This document shows positions 33,058 to 40,456 of a DNA stretch of 40,770 bases, one piece after another. The stretch spans positions 1 to 40,770 of the forward strand of contig SHUD01000021.1 in the NCBI GenBank assembly GCA_009697505.1, written 5' to 3'. Each line of letters opens with the position of its first letter. The stretch's first letter is position 1. Source of the stretch: Bryobacterales bacterium. Its GTDB lineage: Bacteria; Acidobacteriota; Terriglobia; Bryobacterales; Bryobacteraceae. The position numbers were made by a program, and so were the translations under genes. The notes beneath the pieces were generated by a model, which ran no database searches, was not told where the DNA came from, and was given only the letters and a program-made list of their open reading frames with translations.

Positions 33058-34398
33058 CTACACCGCCAGCAGGTGCGGATCGAGCCGTCCGGTGCTATCG
33101 CCGATCTTGTCCCACTGGACACGGAAGTGATCGATCAGCGTGAGGTGCAGGTTCGCCAGCGGGACGTCCTTGAGTCGGGTATGGCGTCCGCCCTTGAGAT
33201 TCCCCGCGCCGCCGCCCGCCAGCAGGAACGGAATGCTCACCGGCGCATGCGTGTTGCTGTCGGCGATGCCCGCGCCATAGATCATGGTCATGTGGTCCAG
33301 CAGCGAACCGTCGCCGTCCGGCGTGGCCTGTAACTTCCCGAGCAGATAGGCGAACATCTTCACGTGATAAGCGTTGATTTTGGCGACCTTGGCGATCTTC
33401 TCCGGTTCGCGCTGGTGGTGCGAAATCGGGTGATGCGCGTCCGGCACGCCAATTTGCGGATAGGTCATGCCGCTCTGCTCAAAGCCCATCATCAGAGTGA
33501 TGACGCGGGTGAGGTCGGCCTGATAGGCGAGGACTTCAATATCGAACATCAGCTTCACGTGGTCTTCCCATTCATTGGGAATCCCTTCCGGGTGATCCAG
33601 ACGGGGAATCTGCTGATTCTGTTTTTCGGCGATCTGAATGCGCCGCTCGACGCCGCGGATGGAATCCAGGTATTCGGCCAGCTTGCCGCGGTCGGCCTGC
33701 GGCAGCGCGCCCTGCAGATGGGCTACCTCTTCGGTCACCGAGTCCAAAATGCTCTTCTGCTGGCGCATGCGCCCGATGCGCTCTTTGGGGTCCGTGCTGT
33801 TGCTGTCGCCGAACAGGCGCTCGAAGATCAGGCGCGGATTGTTCTGCGTCGGCAGCGGCGTGCTGGGGCCCTTCCAACTCAGCGTATTCGTGTAAGGGCA
33901 GGCGAAACCGCTATCGCAGGTCCCCGCCGTTTCACCCGACTCAATCGACAATTCGAGCGACGCCAACTGCGTTTGTTTTCCCAATTCGTTGGCCAGAATC
34001 TGGTCCACGGAGATGCCCGCGTCCAGCCAGGTTTCGCTCGTGGGCGGCGAGATGTCGGTCAGGAAGCGCGTGGTCGCTTTCGCGTGCGCGCCGCCGGGAC
34101 GGCCGGGCGTCGGGATGCAGTTCAGGCCGCTCAGGATCTGGTAGTGCCTGCGCAGGGGCTCTAGCGCGCTCAAGGTTGGCGTGATCTCATAGTCCGGCCC
34201 TTCCTTCTGCGGCAGATAGTTCGGCATGATCATGCCGTTGGGCACATAGACGACACCGAAGCGGTTGACCGGCTTGGCCGGTGTCGCCGCCAGCGCCGTG
34301 AAGGAGGGCACCATGCTATCGAGCAACGGCAAACCGACGGTTACACCGATACCGCGCAATAGCGTGCGGCGCGAAATAGCCTTTTTCGTCACGAACAT
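33058..34398 (-). CDS. Tat-exported DUF1552 protein
   Basis: The 446-residue product opens with a twin-arginine-type signal (KKAISRRTLLRGIGVTVGLPLLDSMVP), followed by the DUF1552 blocks FGVVYVPNGMIMPNYLPQ, LSGLNCIPTPGR, GAHAKATTRFLTD, SGETAGTCDSGFACPYTNTLSW, and a C-terminal TMIYGAGIADSNTH and FLLAGGGAGNLKGGRHT. The fold is probably alkaline-phosphatase-like (as in DUF1501). AAGGGAG lies 6 bases before the ATG. It always seems to accompany DUF1592 proteins, as it does here with a 19-base gap. Function unknown. Confidence 0.93.
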   Translation of the reverse strand: MFVTKKAISRRTLLRGIGVTVGLPLLDSMVPSFTALAATPAKPVNRFGVVYVPNGMIMPNYLPQKEGPDYEITPTLSALEPLRRHYQILSGLNCIPTPGRPGGAHAKATTRFLTDISPPTSETWLDAGISVDQILANELGKQTQLASLELSIESGETAGTCDSGFACPYTNTLSWKGPSTPLPTQNNPRLIFERLFGDSNSTDPKERIGRMRQQKSILDSVTEEVAHLQGALPQADRGKLAEYLDSIRGVERRIQIAEKQNQQIPRLDHPEGIPNEWEDHVKLMFDIEVLAYQADLTRVITLMMGFEQSGMTYPQIGVPDAHHPISHHQREPEKIAKVAKINAYHVKMFAYLLGKLQATPDGDGSLLDHMTMIYGAGIADSNTHAPVSIPFLLAGGGAGNLKGGRHTRLKDVPLANLHLTLIDHFRVQWDKIGDSTGRLDPHLLAV

Positions 34399-34417
34399 GT
34401 TGAGCTCCCTTACTTCT

Positions 34418-36865
34418 TCAGTTTCCCTGCTGGCCTAGTCTCGCTTGTGCCACGTTCACCGGCTTATCCGTTCCAGCAACGCTCATATTGAACGGAACGC
34501 TATTCACAATTCCTAAGACCACTGCCGACCACTTGTAGTCCTGCGCGGCCGCAGCGCGCGCGATCTTGCGGATGGCCGGCAGGTCGGACGTCTCGATCCC
34601 CCGGCCAATGGCGTAAGCCATCAGCTTTTCCGCAAACGTGCGGACGAAATCTTCTTTGTGGCTGCCCATAAGCTGGCGCAAGCCCGCGACGCCATCGAAC
34701 TGCGTGCCGTCCGGCAGCGAGGACGCGGCATCAATCGGCGCGCCGTCGGCTTCCTTGCGCCATTTCCCGAGCGCATCAAAGTTTTCGAGCGCGAAGCCCA
34801 ACGGGTCCATGCGCTGGTGGCAGCTCGCGCAGACCGGCACGTTGCGGTGCATTTCCATGCGCTGGCGCAGCGACTGTGGTTTACCGGCCTCGGGGTCTTT
34901 CAGCGCCGGAACATCGGGAGGCGGCGGTGGCGGCGGCGAGCCCAATACATTGGCCAACAGCCAACGCCCGCGCACGACCACGGAAGTCCGGTTCGGGTAC
35001 GAGGTAACGGACAAGATGCTGGCTTGGCCCAGCAGGCCGCCGCGGACGCCGTCCGTGAATTTCACGCGGCGGAAGCGCGGCCCATAAATATTGGGGATCC
35101 CGTAATGCTTGGCCATCCGCTCGTTCACAAACGTATAATCGGCAGTCAACAGTTCGCCTACACCATGGTCCTCACGAATCTGGCTGGCGACAAATAACCG
35201 GGTTTCCTTGGCCATGGAGTCGCGCAAGTTCTCGTCGAACTCTCTATAGAGGTCGGCATCGGGGACCAGGCCCGTCAACTTGCTTAAACCCAGCCAACGA
35301 TTGGCAAACCCGTCCACCAGCGCCTGTGACCGCGGATCGCGCAGCATACGCTGCACCTGCTGTTCCAGAACTTTGGGATCTTTCAGCCGCCCGCGCATGG
35401 CCAGGTTCAGGAGTTCCTCGTCGGGAACGCTGCTCCACAGGAAGAACGACATGCGGGACGCCAGATCCAGATCGCTCAACCGGTACGCCGTGCCGGGAAC
35501 CGTGTTGGCCGGCACGCGCTCCACGCGGAACAGGAAGCTCGGCGCGGCCAGGATGCGCTCCAGACCCATCTGGATTCCCGCATCAAAATCTTTATCGGCG
35601 CGGCCGGAGCGGTAGAAACTCATGAGTGTGCTCACGTCGCCGTCCGTTACGGGGCGGCGATAAGCCCGCGTCGCCAGCGTCGAAAGAATCTTGCGGGCGC
35701 AGGGTTCTTCGGCGGCCGGAGTCTTCGGCGCGCACACAAAAATTTTCCGCCGGGCGGGCGAGTCGCCGTGCGAAGGCGTGCCGTAAGGGCCGCCGATCAT
35801 CAGGAACTCCACGGACGGATTGCCGTGATAATACTCGTTGGTGGTCCGCGCAAATCCAATTTGCGGCGGCTGCAGAACGCCTTCCGGCTCGATCCAGCGC
35901 CGGACAAAGGAAACGGCGACTTCGTGCTCGCCGGCCTTTACGGGAACGCGCACTTCCAGACCCGCGTCGGCGTTGTGCATGTATTCTTCAAACTCGGGCG
36001 ACCCTTGCGTGTTGCCGGCGAAACCTTCGGGCATGGTGTAGCCTTTGGCTTCCCCGCCAATGGTGAAACGCTTGATGCGAACGCCGTCCACGCGGATATC
36101 GATCTGGTGCGGCTCGCCCATGCCCACGATGTACTTGTACAATTCCCGGCGCAATTGAACCTTGATGCTGTATTCGCCATCGAGCGGGAAGTGATAGCGG
36201 ACCAGCCCTCCGCCTTGCGAGCCAAACGGCAGGTCCTCGCTCATCTGGTCGTCTTGGATCAGGAGCTTGGCGTACTTAACGGTTTCGACGGCGGCAGGCA
36301 GTGCCGGGTCGCCGATGGCGAGGCGGCTGATGGTGTGCGCGGCTGCCAGATAATTTTCCAGCAGCACGGGCGAAACCGTCAGTACGCTCGCTACGTTATC
36401 AAAGCCCTCTTGATCGGAGTCATCCGAGAACAGCACGGCCTTGCCGTCGATCTTCAACCCCAGCAAGTCGCGGATGGCCGCCGTGTACTCGGCGCGGTTG
36501 AGGCGATGCACGGGAACCCGTCCAGGGTTAGGTTTGGCCAGCGCCGCGGTATCCAGTGCCGCTTCGAGCTCCGACGTGGCGGTGACGTACGTCGCCTTAT
36601 CCGGACGCGGCATGCGCGGAGGAGGCATTTCCCCGGTGCGCAGCTTGCGCGCCACCTTTTCCCACATTTCCGGATGCTCACTGATGCGCGCGGGATCGGC
36701 ATTTTCCAACACCAGGCCGGCCGTTTTGAGCTTGGCGTTGTGGCAGGTGACGCAATACTGTTGAATCACGGCTTTCGCCGTCTTCGGCTCGTCCGCTTGC
36801 AGATGCCAGGGACCAATCAGCAAAGCAAGGCCGAAGCCCATCGAAACTAATGAGCGTAAAGACAT
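34418..36865 (-). CDS. DUF1592/DUF1588 cytochrome-type secreted protein
   Basis: The 815-residue product has a signal peptide and a c-type heme site CVTCH at 38-42 (DUF1587-type module). The DUF1592 region is in the centre (RRPVTDGDVSTLMSFYRSGRAD; SRMSFFLWSSVPDEELL). A DUF1588/DUF1585 C-terminus follows, with a second C-x-x-CH (CASCHQRMDPLGFALENFDA) and a C-terminal AYAIGRGIETSD. A beta-rich carbohydrate-binding-like segment is at about 190-330. Two hemes imply an electron-transfer or oxidase role outside the membrane. ATG 36865 was chosen because AAGGTGG lies 4 bases upstream. It is the first gene of the operon. Confidence 0.93.
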   Translation of the reverse strand: MSLRSLVSMGFGLALLIGPWHLQADEPKTAKAVIQQYCVTCHNAKLKTAGLVLENADPARISEHPEMWEKVARKLRTGEMPPPRMPRPDKATYVTATSELEAALDTAALAKPNPGRVPVHRLNRAEYTAAIRDLLGLKIDGKAVLFSDDSDQEGFDNVASVLTVSPVLLENYLAAAHTISRLAIGDPALPAAVETVKYAKLLIQDDQMSEDLPFGSQGGGLVRYHFPLDGEYSIKVQLRRELYKYIVGMGEPHQIDIRVDGVRIKRFTIGGEAKGYTMPEGFAGNTQGSPEFEEYMHNADAGLEVRVPVKAGEHEVAVSFVRRWIEPEGVLQPPQIGFARTTNEYYHGNPSVEFLMIGGPYGTPSHGDSPARRKIFVCAPKTPAAEEPCARKILSTLATRAYRRPVTDGDVSTLMSFYRSGRADKDFDAGIQMGLERILAAPSFLFRVERVPANTVPGTAYRLSDLDLASRMSFFLWSSVPDEELLNLAMRGRLKDPKVLEQQVQRMLRDPRSQALVDGFANRWLGLSKLTGLVPDADLYREFDENLRDSMAKETRLFVASQIREDHGVGELLTADYTFVNERMAKHYGIPNIYGPRFRRVKFTDGVRGGLLGQASILSVTSYPNRTSVVVRGRWLLANVLGSPPPPPPPDVPALKDPEAGKPQSLRQRMEMHRNVPVCASCHQRMDPLGFALENFDALGKWRKEADGAPIDAASSLPDGTQFDGVAGLRQLMGSHKEDFVRTFAEKLMAYAIGRGIETSDLPAIRKIARAAAAQDYKWSAVVLGIVNSVPFNMSVAGTDKPVNVAQARLGQQGN

Positions 36866-36937
36866 TTGACCACCTTCTAGAGTACACAAAAATACCGCCG
36901 GTGTTGAGGGGGAGGGGCTCGAAATGGCTATGTCTTC

Positions 36938-37152
36938 TAGCCTGCATTTCTCACACGAGATTGCTTACGGAGGAGCAGATCCCAACGTGGAGCGGGCTTG
37001 AGCCTGCGACGGGGACTTGAGTCCCCGGTTCGAAGTGTGGTTATACCGCTACGGAGGCTGAAGCCTCCGTTGCAGGCTAAAGCCCGCTCCACCCTGGGCC
37101 CCGGTATGGCTCTTTCTGATCTACCTTGGGACGTTGTGAGAAATGCAGGCTA
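36938..37152. mobile_element. 215-bp palindromic TA-flanked element, copy 2 (inverted)
   Basis: This is the reverse complement of 14723-14937 with about four substitutions. The ends are TAGCCTGCATTTCTCACA and its perfect reverse complement, flanked by TA. It fills most of the gap between the divergent DUF1592 and MBL genes and ends 53 bases before the MBL ATG, so it may carry or alter their promoters. No transposase is encoded. Confidence 0.87.
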
Positions 37153-37205
37153 AGGTGCGGCCACCCCTTTGCGCCGGGGCCGCAATCGGCGACAATGATC
37201 CCCAA

Positions 37206-38114
37206 ATGAATTTTTTCATCCTTACTGCGCTGGCCGTGACCGCGTCGGCCCAGATCAACTACGCGAAAATCGAGATCCTCACGGAGCAGTACACGCCCAA
37301 CCTCTACATGCTGGCGGGCGCTCCGGGTGACGCCGATCTCAACCATCCCGACGGAGCCGGCGGCCGCATCGGCATCTTGACCGGGCCCGACGGCATCTTC
37401 ATGGTCGACTCCCAATACACCCAGGTCACCGACAAAGTGCTCGCGGCCATCCGCAAGATCAGCCCGCGGCCCATCCGCTACCTGACCAACACGCATCTCC
37501 ACGTGGACCACTCGGGCGGCAACGGCAACATCGTCAAGCAGGGCGCGATTCTGCTGGCCCGCGAGGAACTGCGCGCGGACATGGCCCGGGCGGCCAACAT
37601 GGATCCCGCGCGCCTGCCTAACCTCACCTATGGCATGGGCGACCCCATCAAATTCCGTATGAATGGCGAGGTGGTCGATCTGATTCCGATCCGCGCCGCA
37701 CATACCGGAGGCGACACCATCATCCGTTTCGAGAACTCCGACGTCATCATGATCGGCGACTTTTACCGCAACTATGGCTACCCCTACATCGACATTAACA
37801 ACGGCGGCAGTCTTAAGGGCGCGCTGGAGGGGTTGGATTACCTGATGAGGATCGCCGGCCCCAACACCAAGCTCATCCCCGGCCACGGCACCATCATCAA
37901 GCGAGAGGACATCGTTCCCTACCGCAACATGATCCTGGACGTGCGGTCCAAGGTGGGGCAGTTGATCCAGCAGGGCAAGACCGAGCAGGAAGTGCTCGCC
38001 GCCAAACCCACTGCCGCCTACGATGCCAAGATCCCCGGAGCCCTCGGCGCGGTGGGCGGCACCACCAGCGCGGACCGCTTCGTCCGCATGCTGTACTCGG
38101 AACTGAAAAAGTGA
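37206..38114 (+). CDS. secreted metallo-beta-lactamase-fold hydrolase
   Basis: The 302-residue product has a short signal peptide (MNFFILTALAVTASA) and the MBL site THLHVDHSGGN (His97, His99, Asp101, His102), His166 (AAHTGGD), Asp185 (MIGDFY) and His227 (PGHGT). This is a full di-zinc set. Sequence around the site resembles the class B3-like/SoxH-type hydrolases of this phylum, but beta-lactam hydrolysis cannot be inferred. The start is at 37206, since the signal peptide begins there. After the stop is a hairpin GCCGCG-ATC-CGCGGC (38145-38159) with no T-run. Confidence 0.9.
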   Translation: MNFFILTALAVTASAQINYAKIEILTEQYTPNLYMLAGAPGDADLNHPDGAGGRIGILTGPDGIFMVDSQYTQVTDKVLAAIRKISPRPIRYLTNTHLHVDHSGGNGNIVKQGAILLAREELRADMARAANMDPARLPNLTYGMGDPIKFRMNGEVVDLIPIRAAHTGGDTIIRFENSDVIMIGDFYRNYGYPYIDINNGGSLKGALEGLDYLMRIAGPNTKLIPGHGTIIKREDIVPYRNMILDVRSKVGQLIQQGKTEQEVLAAKPTAAYDAKIPGALGAVGGTTSADRFVRMLYSELKK

Positions 38115-38235
38115 GCGGGGGCAGGGGGCCCGAGAAGCGCAAAGGCCGCGATCCGCGGCACCAACCCCTAAGTAACTCTCATCAGCAAGGTGACGCGGTC
38201 GCGGTCCGTTTTGCGCGAGTTCTTCAAAAGTCCGG

Positions 38236-38308
38236 TGGGCCCTGATGGATTCGAACCATCGACCAACGGATTATGAGTCCGCTGCACTAACCGCTGTGCT
38301 AAGGGCCC
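38236..38308 (-). tRNA. tRNA with anticodon CAU (probably tRNA-Ile2)
   Basis: A complete cloverleaf is found on the minus strand. The acceptor stem GGGCCCT (38308-38302) pairs with AGGGCCC (38243-38237), and the discriminator is A. The anticodon loop CTCATAA gives CAU, and the T loop is GGTTCGAATCC. CAU is read as Met or, after lysidine modification, as Ile AUA. The acceptor stem and the TTGGTCG variable region resemble bacterial tRNA-Ile2 more than elongator Met. CCA is not encoded. The integrase gene lies 8 bases beyond its 5' end. Confidence 0.92.
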
Positions 38309-38316
38309 AAGTCGTT

Positions 38317-39435
38317 TTATTGCAACTGGTTATCTGCAACCCCAAAAGTAGGCTCTGTACTCATTGTGCCAAGAATTGTGCCCACCCCGCGCATCGCAAC
38401 CTCGTTTTGCGCCTCGAGTTTTTCGATAGCACGCCCCATAGCTTCTGACGAGGGATGAACGTATCGCTGTGACATCATGATACTGCTGTGTCCGGCAATC
38501 CGCATGATCGTGAATGCATCCACGCCAGCCTCCCCTAGTCGAGTCAGCATGGTGTGTCGTAACGAATGTAGCACGAAATCATTAGGCAACTTCAGCGTCT
38601 CGCGCGACTTCTGGTGGAGGCGGTTTAAGTAAGTGCCACGGTACGGGCCGTGGCTCACTGTGGCGAACACCAATGGGCAACTCGCGGTCTTGCTTCTTTC
38701 GTCCAACATGGCCTTCACTCGGCCTGTGAGACTCACAGCACGCTTCGCGTTGCGTGACTTGCCATCGCGCACTCGGAGGTAGCCGAAGCGGCTGTCCACG
38801 CCGGCATCTAAGTGGACATCAGTCCATTCCAGAAGAAGGGCTTCTCCGATTCTCAGCCCAGTGTCGAGTATCAAAATCGCCACGTCATGGAGTGGATTGG
38901 CGACGAGAGCAAAATAGTTCTTCTCCTGTTCGCGCGTCAGAACGAAATCGCGCACGCGCTCGCCCGGAAGCAAGCGGATCCGCGGGACGCGGTCAATAAT
39001 CTTCCACTCCTGCGCTAGCCGCAAGGCTCGCCGAAGGGTGGCGAGTTGTCGGTTGACAGTTGCGGGACCGACCCTCCTACGCCGCTCCTGGACATAGCGT
39101 TCGATGAGGGCCTCGTCAATCTTGTCGAGTTGGGCGCACGCTAGCGCCGGATACTCCAGCAGACGAGTGAGCTTTTCTTTGTAAAATGCCACCGTTCGAG
39201 GTTTTGCGGCACAACGCACCTCGATTGCCTGCGTGAACTGATCCTTGAAACCCGCGAGAGTCGGTACTGGCATGCGCTTCCGGATACCGACCTCTCCCTT
39301 CGCAAGCGCAGTCTTGTGCGCAGCTTCCACTTGCTCGGCTACGCGTTTGTTCGTATGCTTTGTGCTCTCCCTAATCGGCTCACCGTTCCAGGTGAATTTG
39401 TACCACCAGATCTTTCCCCGCTTGTAGACCGCCAT
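38317..39435 (-). CDS. tyrosine recombinase/integrase
   Basis: The 372-residue product has an N-terminal AP2-like arm-binding segment (residues 1-50, YKRGKIWWYKFTWNGEPIRES) and a SAM-like core-binding domain at about 55-150. The catalytic domain carries Arg195 (DTGLRIGE), Lys226, His290-x-x-Arg293 (LHSLRHTM), His316 (GHSS) and Tyr325 (YVHP). All active-site residues are intact, so it should be functional. It reads towards the tRNA gene. Together with the following small genes and iterons it marks one end of an integrated element. ATG 39435 directly abuts the stop of the next gene. Confidence 0.95.
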   Translation of the reverse strand: MAVYKRGKIWWYKFTWNGEPIRESTKHTNKRVAEQVEAAHKTALAKGEVGIRKRMPVPTLAGFKDQFTQAIEVRCAAKPRTVAFYKEKLTRLLEYPALACAQLDKIDEALIERYVQERRRRVGPATVNRQLATLRRALRLAQEWKIIDRVPRIRLLPGERVRDFVLTREQEKNYFALVANPLHDVAILILDTGLRIGEALLLEWTDVHLDAGVDSRFGYLRVRDGKSRNAKRAVSLTGRVKAMLDERSKTASCPLVFATVSHGPYRGTYLNRLHQKSRETLKLPNDFVLHSLRHTMLTRLGEAGVDAFTIMRIAGHSSIMMSQRYVHPSSEAMGRAIEKLEAQNEVAMRGVGTILGTMSTEPTFGVADNQLQ

Positions 39436-39690
39436 TCACTTGCCACCTTTCTTCCCTGGTTTACGCGGGCGTCCTTTGGGTACCCGCCCTTGCTTGCCCA
39501 TTCGCTTAGCTGCTGATGGGAATACTTCTTCGTGCGTGCTTGCCGCCTGTGCTTCCTGCTCAGCCACGGTTATCGCATTCTTCTTTGGCACCAAGCAATA
39601 GTACTTGGGGCTAAGTATGATCAGCCTTGGAGCGCCCGAAGTGTGACATGGAGCGACACCCCTCTTCAGCTGATCTTCCGTGCTGCTCAC
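39436..39690 (-). CDS. small basic protein with AT-hook-like tail
   Basis: The 84-residue frame ends at the base before the integrase ATG (TGAATG), so translation is likely coupled. The C-terminus KGRPRKPGKKGGK contains a GRPRKP core like an AT-hook, which suggests DNA binding, perhaps as a directionality or accessory factor for the integrase. The N-terminal half is not recognised, and the start is uncertain (GTG 39690 or an internal start). Confidence 0.6.
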   Translation of the reverse strand: MSSTEDQLKRGVAPCHTSGAPRLIILSPKYYCLVPKKNAITVAEQEAQAASTHEEVFPSAAKRMGKQGRVPKGRPRKPGKKGGK

Positions 39691-39762
39691 TCACGAAGTG
39701 AAATCAGTCTGCCGGACCGCACAGTTATTTGCTCCGTCGCTGAGCGGCTTCTGACACCCTCC

Positions 39763-40137
39763 TCATGCCCCTGTATTGCGCCTAAGCAGCGCTTGAACAG
39801 CCGTGACAGGCTCCCCGAGCGCCTCTCGCCTCAATCGCTTCAGCGCTGCCAAGTGGAGTGCAGGCGCACTCTCAATCCAATGACGAACTCCGGACCGCCC
39901 CACACCCATGGGGTAAGCTGCCAGTCGTGCGCGTGCTGCGAGAGCTCTACAGAGCTGTAAGGCGTCCGCGGTGTAGGCGTCGCGATTCAAGTACGTCGAC
40001 AGGAAGGTTCGGGACATCCCGAGGTCCTGCGCAATCGTCTTGAGAGTTTCCCCCTTCTCCACTCTTTGTAGGATGTTCTGGATCCCGATTTTCTCAATTT
40101 TCGCTTCATAGGCTCGCCTGATTGGTTGCCCTGCCAT
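39763..40137 (-). CDS. small HTH protein of the integrated element
   Basis: The 124-residue product has a helix-turn-helix of resolvase/terminase-small-subunit type at about 28-50 (KGETLKTIAQDLGMSRTFLSTYL). An Ala/Leu/Arg-rich helical C-terminus follows. The ATG at 40137 has AAGGAG 6 bases upstream, which decides against the longer frame from 40242. That upstream part reads through the iterons. Possible roles are Xis-like or early regulator, or a small terminase-like protein. I cannot decide between them. Confidence 0.65.
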   Translation of the reverse strand: MAGQPIRRAYEAKIEKIGIQNILQRVEKGETLKTIAQDLGMSRTFLSTYLNRDAYTADALQLCRALAARARLAAYPMGVGRSGVRHWIESAPALHLAALKRLRREALGEPVTAVQALLRRNTGA

Positions 40138-40204
40138 GATGTTCTCCTTGATCTTTTGGACACGCGTCTCGCGCGCGCGGTGCGCCCACGGCGGAGTGTT
40201 TGCG

Positions 40205-40264
40205 TGCACCGGTGCACCAGTGCACCGACGCGTTTTCGTCATTCTGAATGCACCGATGCACCGA
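40205..40264 (+). repeat. 8-bp iterons NNTGCACC, five copies, forward
   Basis: TGCACC begins at 40205, 40213 and 40221 (period 8), and again at 40249 and 40257 (period 8). The preceding two bases vary (CG, GG, AG, AA, GA). The GGTGCACC copy is itself a palindrome. The regular spacing rules out a chance cluster. Confidence 0.85.
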
Positions 40265-40267
40265 CTC

Positions 40268-40312
40268 TCATTAACTTCTTAAGTTTTCGCGAATGATTAT
40301 TAATATTGATTA
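40268..40312. other. AT-rich segment between iteron groups
   Basis: This segment is strikingly A+T-rich (TTAACTTCTTAAG, ATGATTATTAATATTGATTA) in an otherwise G+C-rich sequence. Its place between two inverted iteron groups suits a duplex-unwinding element of a replication origin; alternatively it could hold promoters. Confidence 0.55.
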
Positions 40313-40381
40313 CCCATGCCTGCTAATCCATTCCATCGCCGGGGAATGGGACTGACTGGTTCAAAATGCCTTTCTTGCTGT

Positions 40382-40405
40382 GGTGCACCGGTGCACTGGT
40401 GCAGG
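40382..40405 (-). repeat. 8-bp iterons NNTGCACC, three copies, reverse
   Basis: On the minus strand this reads CCTGCACC-AGTGCACC-GGTGCACC: three perfect iterons with period 8, in the opposite orientation to the five copies at 40205-40264. Reading it forward gives only one perfect copy, so the reverse orientation is the natural one. Confidence 0.8.
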
Positions 40406-40456
40406 CTGGGGGCGACACTCCGGGCCCTTAGCCCGCACCGAGTCCGATCGACCTTG

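Noticed and set aside
38145..38159. Hairpin GCCGCG-ATC-CGCGGC after the MBL gene as a terminator
   Set aside because: There is no T-run, so intrinsic termination is not supported.
40422..40432. 11-base copy of the tRNA 5' end (GGGCCCTTAGC)
   Set aside because: It is inverted relative to the tRNA gene, so it could not serve as the second attachment site for excision. It is short, and G+C bias makes chance plausible.
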